NCBI GenBank assembly: GCA_029204225.1
Contig: CM055098.1
Span: 7,482,246-7,546,245, forward strand
DNA length: 64,000 nt
Source of the DNA: Diphasiastrum complanatum
Lineage: Eukaryota > Streptophyta > Lycopodiopsida > Lycopodiales > Lycopodiaceae
Direction: 5' to 3'
The number at the start of each line of letters is the position of its first letter. The stretch's first letter is position 1. Of this stretch, positions 1 through 12,767 are shown one piece after another. The notes beneath the pieces were generated by a model. The model worked only from the letters and a program-made list of their open reading frames with translations, was not told where the DNA came from and searched no databases. Both the position numbers and the translations under genes were made by a program.

Positions 1-300
1 CCCAATTTCAAATTGCATGTTGTTAAGATCCATTACTACTTGGGATTCTTTGTGGTTTTAGGGAGAATTGTTCTTGAAGGCCAATTTGTGATGCTTTTTT
101 GGAGCTTTTTCTTGTGTAGATCAAATATTTGGTAGATCTGAATTTTCTAGCAAGTGTACTTTCGTTTTAGGGTTCATTAATGATGAAATTAATTATGCAT
201 GCCAGAACTCTCCAATTATTTATGATTCTAGGCTATGTTTTGGTCAAAATTGCTTGGTTTTTCATGCTTTTTGGCACAAAATAGATAGTAAGAACCAAAA
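1..300 (+). repeat. 5' leader-like fragment of an LTR-retrotransposon family (family F)
   Basis: This stretch aligns by eye with 55230-55412, the sequence just downstream of a primer-binding site at 55101. Shared words include GCATGTTGNTAAGATCCAT, CCAATTTGTGATGC and GGCTATGTTTTGGTCAAA. The downstream copy lacks about 75 bases that are present here. It is therefore probably the untranslated leader of a second family-F element whose LTR lies left of the window. No coding capacity is seen. Confidence 0.55.
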
Positions 301-935
301 TCCAGCAAGATAAGATCAATTAGATGGTTGTAATTCTGTAAATTGGTTTGCATGTGTTAGAGAAAGAGTTGTATGTCTTGAATTTCCACTTTATGGTGAT
401 GAAAAAATCGAAAAATAGCCAAAAATCATCATTTTTGCTTGTTTTTTCATAAAGTTGGATAGTAGGTGGCTGTAAAACACCATGTAGAGCTTGTAAAGAG
501 GGATCAAAGTCTTTTGAAGCTTTCCCTAAAGTTAGAACCAAGAATTCCAAGAATTGAACTTGTAGGAAGTCAAAAAAAAGTTCAAAAATAACCATTTTTG
601 TGATTTTTGGGAGATGGATTTCTCCAAATCCATAAGGATATCATTATCAAATTAATTAAAACATGATAAGAATTCCTTTTTACCTTCCCAACAAGCTATT
701 AGACCTGTGAACTGATGGCCGGTGGCTTATGCACCATCTCCATCAAGTTTGAAGCTATTTTGACTTCTACAAATCAAGAAATCTTCATTCTCAGCCTATA
801 CTGCATCTCAGGATCACTATGAATTCCTCACAGAAGTCTAATTGATGGTTTAAGACTGTTGGCAGCATCAATTTTGAGCTTGGTGAGGTGTTTGCACATT
901 TTTGGATCATTTGGTCTACAAAAAGTGTGCCCTAC
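301..935. other. Unassigned AT-rich sequence
   Basis: No reading frame of note, no terminal structure and no similarity to other parts of the window could be recognised. It may continue the leader of the family-F element to its left. Confidence 0.4.
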
Positions 936-1206
936 TACAGTTTTTTGGCAACTCTGATCTCGCACGTGTGAAGCCTAGGTGGTAGGCTAACGTAGAATTG
1001 CTATTGATAACTCTACACATGTATACACTGTCTCATACCTTGTCTGACTCCATTTAGCGTGTTCTGGGCCTCACAAAGATATTAGTTACTTTCGAGTCAC
1101 ATCCAGTATGACGTGGCATAACTAACAACTTGATTTACTTGAGTACCGTGTATCCAAGACTAGGAGTATACTGAATCCTATGTACTGGTCATGGACATAA
1201 CACTCT
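936..1206 (-). repeat. LTR fragment, family F-like, minus orientation
   Basis: Positions 985-1110 match the reverse complement of 54668-54795, including the shared word GGCCTCACAA and the surrounding ACTTNCGNGTCACAT. On the minus strand a purine-rich tract (AAGGAGGGAAGAG, about 1207-1219) directly precedes TGTTATGTCC, which is the arrangement of a polypurine tract followed by a 3' LTR start. The first 65 bases of this LTR are also shared with 7729-7793. The far end was not located. Confidence 0.5.
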
Positions 1207-4200
1207 TCCCTCCTTAAACTGTTAGAAACTCTCTAAACAGGAAAGAATAACATGAACAGTCCTTTTAGCTTTAGATATCAACCTAGAAAATCATTATCCT
1301 TAGTCTAACTTTCACATCAAACAAGTACTCAGAGATAATCCTATTTCCAAGTGATAATGTCTGCACTGAAGTACAACTCAGGTTTAAAAAAGTACACTAA
1401 GCGATAAATTTCCCAACTGGCTTATATTCACCATAAGTTAGTAACATCACCTTCATATAAAGCATTTACATAAAACATTGAGTGAGATAACCTAACTTAA
1501 GAGATCAAAGTTAAAGAAATAATAAAATAATTATAATTACAATCTGAAATTATCCACAACTCTGACAATTAAGTCATAAGCTTTCAAGTACAAATATCCT
1601 TAGAATCCAAATTCTAAGATATGATAATTCATTCAATTTGAATCTCTAAGAGAATCATTAAGATATAGAATGATTAAAACTCAACACTGAGTATCCCAAA
1701 TACTCTTTTGAGTTAAATGCTCATGTCATGCAAGAAAATAACATTCATTCATCTTAATAGACTTGTCTGTCTCCTATGATAACTGGAGATCCAATCAGAT
1801 GAATAATTGTACTGAAGCATCTGCAGACCATTAACTATAGTAGAATAACATCTAGATCAAGAATTAATCATCACACTTAAGAATCATTACAATTTCTTAT
1901 AATCCTCTAACAATAATTAAGTATCTATTTATGATTCGTCAACCATAAATATTTAGATTCATATGATTCGTCAATCATAATTTTCTAGAATCACAATCAT
2001 ACTTAATCATTTATAGGATATTGGAGTATATGTTCACACATAACTCAAGAAAAGTAAGAATCATTCCAAAATCTTTCCCAACAGGAAAATACTGGATTTT
2101 AGGAATACTCTCCAATCAGGATTCTTTAACTGAAATGCGAGATATTCAAGTTCTATAAACCACTGGTAATTAAAGACAGAAAGCATACCAAATGACAATC
2201 ATCTTCAACTACAAAAACTTTAGATTACAATCCAAAATCACATCTAGATATCCAAACTCGTGCTGAATATCAATTCAGTTGTTATTCTTGTATTCATTAT
2301 GATTCGTTATCCATTTGAGCTCTCTGGATACAATCACTAATGAGCTGAGTCCCTTCCTTAACTAAGGAATACTCTATTTCAAGAATACTGTATATCCAAT
2401 GCACATAATTTCAACTGATGAATCGAAATGATTCACTAATCATGTGTCTTACAAGCAATATAAATCAAAACCATCAGTTTTTGGTCAATCCACATCACAT
2501 TGATCATTTTACCAATTAACTTCATCCTGGAGTAATCAACTACTCAAGTTAATTGCCAATGATTCAAAAATCTCAAATGTCTAGGTGAAGAATTCAATTA
2601 TACTAGTATAACACCACATTTAGATCCTTACCCAAATCATTTATAAGTTAATCCATAAATCTTCTATACAAAGATTTGTTAACTCTGCAAGTATCTGTCA
2701 AAACAATACTTGATCATATGCTTATGTTTATCGACTAGGTTAAGTGCACCAGATAACCTTAGTAACTAGGATTACACAGTAGATTCATACAAGATCAATC
2801 ATGCACATATGAGAATAATCTCACTATGACCTAGTACATAAACACATTCTTATCGGTAGATTCCTCCAGAACCCATATATGTTACTCACATACCTCATTG
2901 AGATCTTGTAACTCAGCTACAAAATATTTTCTATTTCTCATGAGTAAATAACATATCTGAGAAATCTCTGAGACGAATAAAATTCACTCTCAGTAGTTTT
3001 CCAATCCCACTTACCTCTACTTACATAATTTCTCCACCTGGTTAACCCCTTTCTGATCCTAGCACTTAAACTAAGATTAGGTTGATCCAATATAGAACTC
3101 TCAGACTTAAATTCTGATCAAACTTACTCCTATTCCAATCAAAATGGAACTAGTAAACTTCCAACCACTGTACTACTAATAGATAATGATTCAAATATCA
3201 AACATGTTCTAGTTCCAAATTGTCCATACAATCCCTAGAGAATTTCTCTTATTCGAAAAGTTCCAATTAGGCATCTTACTTTGAATCTATCCAAAATTCC
3301 TTTCAAATCCAATCTCATTTATATATCCTAGCTAGTTCTCATCCAAAAGCTATGCAACCAACAGATTTAAAATTTTATCCCGCCACTTCACCACTCCTTT
3401 TAAAGAAATTATAAATTTCCATAAAAGTTAACTGGAATTTTTGATAGATGAAAATATCTAAATCCTAGAAAAGTCAGTAATGAGTGCTTCCACTAAAGGA
3501 TTCACTCTATTACACACAGGACTTCTCCTTCAAATATTTCCACTCTGAGTGATAGAAACTACTTTTCCATCGAAATCCATATGCAACAGAGATCTTCCAT
3601 GGTTTAAGAAATTGAAACATTTTAACCTTAGAATTTATCTGAATTCCAAGTCTATTCACACAAGTAGTAATTTATATGACATAACAGTCTTTCAGAAGAA
3701 TAACTTCATGCTAGAAAGAATTCATATAAATTAGTCTGATGTCTTATATTTGAGAAATTACTAAGAAGTAAAGGATTAATTAAGAAAGCGTGAAATAGAT
3801 TTGAGGGCCTCTGATTTTGTAAATAATGAGATACCACATTGGAATCTAGATTAAACCTCAAAATTTCTCAAAATACCCCACATTTTATCAAATGATTTTT
3901 TTTTTTCCATATCACGACTAGGTACTAAACACACCATTGATCATCAGATCTTTACAGTCCTAGAATTTCCTTTCCAAAATTACCGATGTCCCATACCATC
4001 AGCTTTTCCTTCCAGAAAACCCTTAACCGCCTTATTAGATATTCTAGAAATCTATTGATCATCTAGCTGTCCTACAATCACTATAGGAAATTATCTCTTG
4101 TTCTCAAACACTAGAGAATCCTTCTTATTTGGATGACTGGCATGCCTATCATATGGATTTTGGGATACCAAAATCCACATCTGATTATGTGACTTAGACA

Positions 4201-5060
4201 GAAGAATTAACATGGTTCATTATTACATCCCGATCCTTTCTTATTAATGATAAGCTTCAAAACCCTACTGATGCATCAAATCTAGGGACAAGCTTCTGTC
4301 AACTAACATATCCAATGTAATCCACGTATCAGATTCCACTTCAAGCCATCACAATTGACATCCAAAACTACGGATAACTCAATGGTTACAAAGATATCAG
4401 TTACAAATTCAACTAAATGAATTTAACCAAGAAATTAATAACCAGTATTAAGCAATTATTTACAGAGATTACCAAAATCCTAACTGCGCAATACATTTTC
4501 CGATCACACTTACTACCTCTGATGTCCACTCTTCTTCCCTCCTTAGAATTTTTAGTTCCCTGAAAATCTATTTTAGCTAAGGTACCAAGAAGACGTAATG
4601 ACATTAGTAAATGTTTGAAAATCAATTACTGTAGGAAAAAGTCTAAAACAATTTCATTTCCATTCTATACATGGGCTAAATAACTGATACATCAAAAATC
4701 ATCTACTAGTATGTGACACAGTATTAGTTTGATCTTTTGAATATAATTCACCGTAGGATTTTACTGGAAATGAAATCAGTTATGTAGTTCCTATATTACA
4801 AAATTTCCTATAAAATTGGACTGTTTTTCCATTTTATTGATTGGTTTGGCTTTACTTCGTTAATATTGACAAAATTTATCCAAACATGAAATTACATGAA
4901 CGGACTTCCCACCCATAGGATTTCAGTAATTCTTGAACTGTATCCTGTTAGATTTACTGACTAGATAAAGAATATTGCCACTCATTCAACCCAATCATTT
5001 CATATTGTTTGACGATTTTAATCAAATTTTACAAGTATTTTGCACAAATGTCTACTTTTG
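1207..5060. other. AT-rich stretch without a recognisable gene
   Basis: About 3.8 kb with no long reading frame on either strand and no domain I can recognise. Because a polypurine-like tract and LTR start lie at its left edge on the minus strand, it may be the non-coding 3' interior of a decayed retrotransposon; that is inference. A short word at 5061-5100 (TTGTAAGCAGGATCTT...) resembles the end of the family-F LTR at 55066-55099. Confidence 0.4.
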
Positions 5061-5114
5061 TCTTGTAAGCAGGATCTTAGGGAGCTTCCCTTATATTAGC
5101 TATCAATCAAACGA

Positions 5115-7550
5115 CATGGCTGAAGCGGCCGAGCCTCCGTGACTCTGATAAGAGCCTTCCAATGTTTTATACCAGGGTCAATCATAAACTGACTTAGGGA
5201 GCTGACTGCAAAAGCTATGTCTGGCCTGGTACAGATCATTGCATATATAAGAGATCCTATTATCGAATGATAAGGATACTCATGCATCTGCTCCTTCTCT
5301 TCAATTGTTTGGAGACGTTGGTCCTTCAACAATTTGAGACCTGGTTCCATTGGTGAGAGAGCTAACTTGCAATTAACCAAATTATATCTGATTAACATAT
5401 TGTAGATGTACCTCTGCTGAGTAATGTAGATCAAATTCTAATTTCTATCTGTGTGGATTTGAATACCAAGGCAAAAATGAGCTTTGCCCAAATAGGTCAT
5501 GTTGAATTTGGAAGATAGCATTGTCTTGTCTTATTTTATTAGATTGATATTGTTGCTGAAGAGCAATATGTCTAAAGTGACAATTTTAAAAGACTGTTGC
5601 ACTGTCTTGAAGTAAACATTCGAATCTGAAGAGCTTGGTGTGTAGCCGTGATCAAAAAGAAAAGTATTGATCCTTTGAAACCATGCTCGAGCATATTGCT
5701 TCAAGCCATAAAGTGCTTTATGGAGTTTAGACGACATTGTATACCTGAGAAAAACCTCTGGTGACAAGTCAGGCTTTTCTTTTGTTGATGCTTCTGTCTA
5801 CTTTGTAATTGACTTTGAAAATCCATTTGCAATCAACTACATTTCTGCTAGCAGGTAATTCGACAATCGCCCGATAACCGTCCATGTCTGATTCTTGGTA
5901 AGAGAGAATAATCTTTATCCATATCTTTTTTCCAGATATCGGAATCGGGCTGATTGAGTGCCTCTTCGATAGTGAACAGTCATCGGCTCCATAACAAGCT
6001 AGGCTATAGACTCGTCAATATACCTGATAGATTATCTGCTAACTCTTGATGATCTTCTGGGGAATAGAAGAAGTTGATCATATTCATCATGCTGTAGTTG
6101 TTGAATTGCAACATCATCATCTTTGGATTCATCATTGATAGGTTGTTCATCGAAAGTAGACAAGTTTGGACCTTCAATGAGAATAGTCGACTGAGGAACC
6201 TCAAAGTTTAATATGTCAGATGAGTCAGACTAGTTGGCTACATGGGCTTTGCCTTTTTCTTTGAGGTCGATAAACTGACCTTCGATGAAGATAACATCCT
6301 GGCTAGTGAATATCTTTGACTTGATAGGATCAAACAGTTTGTAAGCTTGATCTGAAGTAGTATAGCTGATGAAAATACATTTGATACTCTGGAAGTCGAA
6401 CTTCTACCCGAGATCATGAGGAATCTGCGCATGAGCAGTACATCCAAAACCTTTAAGTTCGATAAAGAAGGTTTCGTACCTATCCAAACTTCGAATGGTG
6501 TTTTGTTTGAGAGACCTTTAGTAGGACATCTGTTTTGAATATAGGTTGTTGTTGAAACAGCTTTAGCCTAGAAGGACTTCGGAAGTGTCGCATGTGTTAA
6601 CATGCACTTTGCCAATTCAACTAAGGTTCCGTTCTTTCTCTCAGCAAGACCATTTGCCACTGAGGCAAATAGGAGGTAATTTATTCTTGTTCAATGTCGT
6701 TGTTAAGGCAGTACTCCGTAAATTCAGTGGAGATGTATTCTCCCCCGTTGTCAAACCTCAATGCTTTGATTTGTTTTCCAGATTGATTTTCTGCATACTT
6801 TTTAAATTGTCTGAACTTGATGAAAGCTTCTGATTTCTGCTTAATGAAGTAAACAGTTGTTCTTCTAGAGAATTCGTCAATAAAGATAATGAAATACTTT
6901 GCATCTAGCAATGATGGAGTTTGCATAAATCCACATATATCTGAATGAACAACATCTAATAGACCTTTGGCTGATCTAAAAGGATTCCTAGTCTACTTTC
7001 CAAGGATGCAACTATGATAGACAGGGAGATCGACTTTGTTGGCTGGATAGTCGAGATCAAGTGTAAAGGATTGTCTGGACATGTTCGATACAGATGCATA
7101 ATTCAAGTGTCCTAAGCGATGATGCTATAGTAATGCTTTATTGACAAGAACCGAGGTTTTCAAGACTTGACAAGTATCAAAATAACAATGTACCAATCTA
7201 TATAAGTATCTATGCCTTTTGTCGAGTGCAAGGATATTATTATTTCTATCGATAATTCTGCATTGATCTGATTCAAACTTCACCTTATGACCTACATCTG
7301 TAATTTTACTTACTGATAACTGATTTTTAGAGAGTTTAGCAACATACAAGACTTTTGGCAGTAGTTTGAATTGATCATGCTGGAACCTTAATCTTACAGC
7401 ATCTTCACCTTCAATAGTTGAGTGCTATCGTCACCAAGATGAATATACTTATTTGTGCTGTAAGGCATATAGGAATGGAAAATCTCACGATGATTGGTCA
7501 TATGTTGAGTAGCTCCAGAATCCAGAAACCACGACCATACCTAAATGTCA
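5115..7550 (-). pseudogene. Copia pol remnant A (protease to reverse transcriptase)
   Basis: Reading the minus strand from 7550 down to 5115 gives Copia pol domains in the standard order. They are a protease/pre-integrase region (7125-7550), an integrase core with FIDEFSRR and RFDNGGEY (6681-6926), the variable linker (6004-6447), then reverse transcriptase with KALYGLKQYARAWF (5531-5767) and SLIYAMICTRPDIAFAV (5096-5434). The usual YVDD active site is replaced by a degraded TLDILLF. Domains sit in different frames, so the gene is broken. RNase H, gag and both LTRs are missing. It belongs to the same family as the copies at 56-58 and 62-64 kb (shared LKTSVLVNKALL and MQTPSLLDAKYF). Confidence 0.85.
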
Positions 7551-7556
7551 AGTTTG

Positions 7557-7793
7557 TGAATATAATAGGGGTTCCCACCAAATTTCAATTTCAAATTGGG
7601 TCCAATCTTTTTAGATTTGAATTGGCCAATAGGATTTTTAGCCCAAGGCCTCCTCTCCACTATAAATAGGGGCAAACTCGAGTTTGTAAATAATGGTGTG
7701 CTTGGATCTCGGGTTGAGGATAGGAAATAAAGCCACTACAGTACCCAAGTCTAGGAGTATATTGAATCCTATATTTAGGACGTGGACATAACA
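7557..7793. repeat. Small LTR-like block with CCAAT and TATA motifs
   Basis: The plus strand shows a CCAAT box (7623-7627), a TATA box CTATAAATAG (about 7660) and AATAAA (7726), in promoter-to-polyadenylation order. Its last 65 bases repeat 1140-1206 and end identically in GACATAACA. It sits between two unrelated minus-strand Copia fragments. If it starts at TGAATA (7557), the five flanking bases GTTTG and CTTTG match at four of five, so it could be a solo LTR. Orientation is ambiguous because the related sequence at 1206 looks minus-oriented. Confidence 0.45.
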
Positions 7794-8560
7794 CTTTGAT
7801 TTAGATATCTTCTTGTATGAAGTGATAATGGAATTCGATATGTTTGGTATGAGCATGAAATGTCAAGTTCTTAGCAATTTGAATGCAATTCTAATTATCA
7901 CAATAGATTGGAGTTGCACTACATACATCCTCCTTGTCTTCAATTAGTAGTCATCAAAACCACATAAATTCACTTGCTACATTTGATTTTTTTCTTATAT
8001 TCTACTTCAATTAATGAAAGAAAAGAAATGGATTGCTTTTGCTTGCCCATGAAATTATTGTTGAACCAAGTGAAAATGCATAACTTGTAGTGCATTTCAC
8101 TTATTTTTATCACCAACCCATTTTGCAACACAATAGCCTTGTAAATTGAGATTAGCATTTATTTTATAGTCAAGTCCATAGTTATACACGACCTTAAGAT
8201 ATTATAGTACACTCTTAGTTGCACGCCAATGAGATTCTCTTGTAGTAGATTGACTAATTATCCCTACTACAACATAGGAACAATCTCAATTGGTGATCAT
8301 AGTGTAGATGAGACTTTTGACCATGTATCTATAAAATGTCTCATTTATTTTTTCTTATGTCTCTAACAATGAGATATTTTAGCTTGTTTCCATCAATGTA
8401 ACAACAAGTTTGCAATCGAGCATACAAAACCTTTCAAACAGGTCATAAATATATTTGTTGTGATTCACAAACATGTTATATTCATTTCTCCATACTTAAA
8501 TGCCTACAAAATATTGCAATTGACCTACATCTATTTCAAATCCATTTGATAAATGTGAAA
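7794..8560 (-). pseudogene. Copia pol remnant G (late reverse transcriptase and RNase H)
   Basis: The minus strand translates, with several stops, into late Copia reverse transcriptase (LQYFVGI, DCKLVVTLME, REHHWRATKSVL; about 8560-8175). RNase H follows (GYCVAKWVGDKN, then TPIYCDN, a stop in place of Gln, NCIQIAKN and HTKHIEFHYHF; 8150-7800). The in-frame stops and loss of everything upstream make it non-functional. Its residues differ enough from remnant A that it is a different Copia lineage. Confidence 0.75.
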
Positions 8561-9182
8561 AATGAAGCTCTATGGATCTTAATGCAACGATTGCTCAAGC
8601 TTTGGAGGTTGCATAAGATTGGACTTTCTTGGAACTTGGATTTTCTTTATTAGTCACCAACAATGTTCAAGAAGGCAAGAGCTCCAGTCACCACTTGATC
8701 TTAATCACTTAAACATAAAAATGGTTTTAAAATATGTATGCTATTGTAAATCACAATGAAATTCTTTATTCACACTCATACATCAAGTAGAAACAAGTAC
8801 TACATTGCTACTTCACTTTCCAAGGATGTCGAGTGCTTAAAATTGCATTACCTCAAGTGAATGTCCAATGACGTGATCACAAGCTTAAAGAGGGAGCTTA
8901 GATTTTCTTATCAAGGTACTAGACACTTTAGAATAACCCTTATCCATACATCTAGAAATTTAACTAGATGAGTGCTTCCAAAAAAGTGAGTGTGCCACAT
9001 GCAAGGCTAACAATCCACTGAAAAACAAGAGTGACTTTTGTCCTTACATGAAAAAGATCACATGTGAAGCTCTAAGGAGCACAATAGGATCTCGTACATG
9101 ATTCTCCATGGATATGCCTAGATGCTTGCATAAATCCATTGTGATAAATGAAATAGCATATTGAAAGTGACAAATTTAATGA
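8561..9182. other. Unassigned stretch
   Basis: No domain, terminal repeat or long ORF recognised. A purine run AAAGAGGGAGC near 8885 could be an old polypurine tract, but no LTR start follows convincingly. Confidence 0.35.
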
Positions 9183-10386
9183 TTATCTAGATTCATCACA
9201 AGCTCTATTTCCAAAGATGAGCGCTAGAGACCAAGATCTAGCATTTTGGATTTTCTGCACAATGACAACTTGGTCACAACAAATTCTCTTTATAACTTCA
9301 CTAAGAAAGAGCTCATTTACATATGACACAATGTAATTTAACAGCCATCTTGCTTTGTCTCTATGAATTTGAATTCCTAGATAGTAGTGAGCCTCTCCCA
9401 AATCAATCATGTCGAATTCAGAAGACAACATTTGTTTTAGCATCCTTTACTTGATCAACATTGTTGTTGAAAGGCAATGTATCATTTACATATAGAGTAA
9501 TAATAATAAAGGAATGTTGCACTGACTTGAAATAAACATTTGAATCGGTAGAGCTTGGTCTAAAACCATGTTGGATGAGAAATGTATTGATCCTCCAAAA
9601 CCAAGCTCTTGCTGATTGCTTCAAGCCATAAAGTGCCTTATGGAGTTTGCATACATGATTCTTCTTTCTGTCAAAAACATATCCCTTGGGCTGCACCATG
9701 TATATGTCTTTTTCGATGACTCCATTCAGATAAGCTGCATGTACATCAAGTTGATGTACTTTGAGGTCGCTTGCAACAAAATATGACAAGAGTGTTCAGA
9801 TCGACAAATGCTTGACTACTAGATTGAAAGTCTCATTGTAGTCGGCATTTGGGATTTGAGAAAATTCTCATGCCACTAGTTAGAGACCTTCCTTTGATCG
9901 ATAACCTCTTCAGTTTTATACTTGATCTTAAAGACCCATTTGCAATCGATAAGATTGTTGCTGGTTGGAAATTTGACAAGTGTCCATGTATGGTTCTTGA
10001 TTAGAGAGGAATACTCTCTGTCCAACGACTCTCTTCTCTACAAAGATCTAAGTCTCGTTGGTTGAGTGCCTCTTTGACTATAGTCAGTTTCTGAATGAAA
10101 TAGCAGGTAGACTCATGGATGTACCTCATGGGTTGTGTGTGCACTCTGGTTGTGTGGAGGTGGCATCAATTGATTGTCTGATCTTTGGATTTGTTGCTCC
10201 TGAGTGGCAGCAACATCTTTTTTAGACTAGCTATCAAATCGACACGTTTGAACTTGAGGCTTGAATTGTCGTGTCGATGGCAGGTGGTGTCAAAGGTTTG
10301 CATGGAACTTTACCCTTGCCTTTGAAGTCAACAAATTGATCCTTGATAAAAAATCGTATTCTTGCCAAATAAAATATACTGAGTAT
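9183..10386 (-). pseudogene. Copia pol remnant C, left part (reverse transcriptase)
   Basis: The minus strand carries reverse transcriptase: VHQLDVHAAYLNGVIEKDIY, ALYGLKQSARAWFWRIN and a degraded catalytic motif YVNDTL instead of YVDD (9418-9789), then DLGEAHYYLGIQIHRD (9183-9443, in another frame). Upstream on the same strand (9790-10100) the N-terminal RT segment with DCKWVFKIKYK is visible but interrupted. The frame reaches the pol linker at about 10386, where element D begins; the missing continuation is found on the far side of D at 21252. Confidence 0.85.
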
Positions 10387-11004
10387 TGTCAAAGTTCTCA
10401 GATCACTCAAATCCAGACCACTCAGAAGATCTTTGGTTACAAAGAGAAATACACTACCAATCTCACCAATGTAGAAAAATCAGCATCTACACAAAAGATG
10501 AGATGCAAACACTAATAGAACTTGATCAAACGTGATTGAAATGAAAAAGTATTGTTGTTGTCCATACAAAACCAGGAAGCTATTGTCATTCACATGTGTG
10601 GATCCAAAAATAGCAATTATGAATCATTCTACACATAGAATTGCAAGTAATTACTAGTATAGTGCACCAATGGATAGTAGAACCCAATCGAACCATGTAT
10701 AGGCATAAAATGAGATCAAGAAGGGAGAAGAATAGTCTCTCCATGAGGTAAATCCTTTTATAGCAAGTCCAAATCCTATTTGGCCACTTGGCTTTCCCAC
10801 CAAAATGCAAACCCTACTATTTTTTGTTCTAGATTCAATGTACCCAACTATTCAAATTTGAATCTCCTAAAACTCGCCTCCAAACTTTCCCACACTTTCA
10901 AAAAGTGTTTATTCAAATGAAATTTAGACTAATGAACTTTGAAAAGTTATTCTCTAAGTCTAAAACAAGTTTTGGCCATGATCAAACTAGTTGAATCTTT
11001 CACA
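10387..11004 (-). repeat. 3' LTR of Copia D
   Basis: 618 bases. It matches 20604-21251 along its whole length, apart from a roughly 30-base segment present only in the other LTR (CTCAATATGCC... near 21194). The minus strand holds a TATA-like CTATAAAAGG (about 10754-10763). The polypurine tract lies immediately outside at 11005-11014. Confidence 0.93.
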
Positions 11005-11581
11005 CTCCCTCTTCAACTAGTTTTAGCATAGACTTTGATAACACTCCAAGTGAAGTCCTATGCCTCATGAGCAAGTCTTTTCCCAATGCTTTGGTGAAGA
11101 TATCAGCTACACATTCCCTTGAAGACACATGTTGAAGCTCCACCTCCTTTGCAATGACTTGCTCTCTCACAAAATGATATTGCACCTCAATATGCTTGCT
11201 CCTAGCATGAAAGATAGGATTGGTTGCCAACCTTTGGGCTGATTGATTGTCACAAAAGATGATTGGGCTCTCTAAAAAATCTAGCAAGTGAAGATCCTTG
11301 ATCATCCTCTTGATCCAATTCCATCTCCTTTGTGCAATGTGTAAGAGCTTTCTACTCGGCTTCACTAGATGACAATGAGATAGTGGCTTGTTTTTTCAAC
11401 ATCCATGATATAGCTCCATCACCTATGAAAATGCAATAAGCACTAATGGATTTCCTCTCCATTACATCTCCAGCATAGTCCAAATCTCGATATCCAAAAA
11501 GATTAGATGATGGTCCCTCATACAATATGCCAAAATCTTGAGTTCCAATGATAGACCTCAAAACTCGCTTCCCAAGCTTCT
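11005..11581 (-). pseudogene. Copia D RNase H and end of reverse transcriptase
   Basis: RNase H is split by a frameshift near 11355. The upstream half reads GTQDFGILYEG, LFGYRDLDYAGD, GAISWMLKKQATISLSSSEAE. The downstream half reads PIIFCDNQSAQRLATNPIFH, KHIEVQYHFVREQV and ADIFTKALGKD. The CDNQSA and HARSKHIE motifs are intact. It ends just before the polypurine tract, as expected. The reverse transcriptase that should precede it continues beyond element E at 16330. Confidence 0.88.
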
Positions 11582-11586
11582 GTAGC

Positions 11587-12767
11587 GCAGGCATCCCAAA
11601 GGGAGCCGGAAACCATGACTTAGCTTCCCAACCTTCAACTCTTGCCATCCAAACCCACTTGACATACAAGCAGCCAACTCACCAACAACGATCAGACTTA
11701 ACCAACTTGGAGTTCCGAAAACCAACACTGAGATCCAACCTAGTGCCATGCCAGATCGGGGGTCCTGATGTGGGTGACTTCCCTCCAAGCAAGCCGCCCG
11801 ACATACATCAAACTTAACCAACTCAAAACTTCGTTACAAACGAGTAACATCCATTCCAAGCAAGCGGTCTGACTTACATCAGACTTAACCAACTGAAAGC
11901 TTCATCACGAGCGTTGGAAGCCAACCTGGCGCCACGCCAGACTGGACAGCCATAAATAGGTAACTTCCACCCAAGCAAGCCATCCAACTCAGCCGACAGG
12001 TTAGAGCCCGTTCCCCAAGAGCTTAACCCATTCACGTTCATGCAAGAAACACTTAGAACTACAAGCCGCGACAGATATGGAGACAACCAGTTCCTGGACC
12101 AAATGGTCCCGATAGCATACCGCTGGCGTCCCTAGATACGACCCTCAGCTATGTGCCAACTTAAAAATTTTGAAAGCGGCCTTACAACTGGCGCTTTTAC
12201 CGAACACTAAAACCCAGAAGGTAATCAGAGTCAGTTTGAGAAAAATCCCACTTTATTGATAAATCTGAGAAGGTTACATTTCAAGTGTGTGACCAACCCT
12301 AGTCCCCGCGGCGCTAGCATACCAAGGCGAGAGCCATGACAACATTTCAGCAAGGGAGACTGAGACTTGGTTGGAGCTCGCCCTGAGTCGCAACCCGCAC
12401 TCCCCTATAGTATTGGTGTGATTCGGCACCCCCCCTCATACCAAGTACTCTACCCAAGCTGGTAAAGCACGTTTTTCTCTCTCTAGGATTTTCTCTTTCT
12501 AGAAAATAATTTTCTCTCTCTAGATTTTATTGATCCCCAGGCTTCCTTTAATCATGCCTAGATTGTGTGAGGTGATTGCACATCGATCTGAGCTCTCTGG
12601 ACTTCGCTAGAACCGATCAAAGATTTTCAGCCATAGGAACTTGGCGCCGGCTAGATTCTGGTCACAGTGGCGCTAGGAGTGGCGCCGGCAGCAGGGGCGC
12701 TGCTAGCGTCGGGGACAATGCTGGCGCCAGTGGCACCGGAAGTAAAGCTTGTAAAGGTAGCTTTTCA
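11587..12767 (-). repeat. 3' LTR of element E
   Basis: Matches 15104-16329 throughout. It is GC-richer than the surroundings and contains repeated GGCGCC/GGCGCT words near its minus-strand start (12645-12745). Compared with the other LTR it has one copy instead of two of a roughly 43-base segment (AATGGTCC...GCATACCGCTGG, near 12105). Confidence 0.88.
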
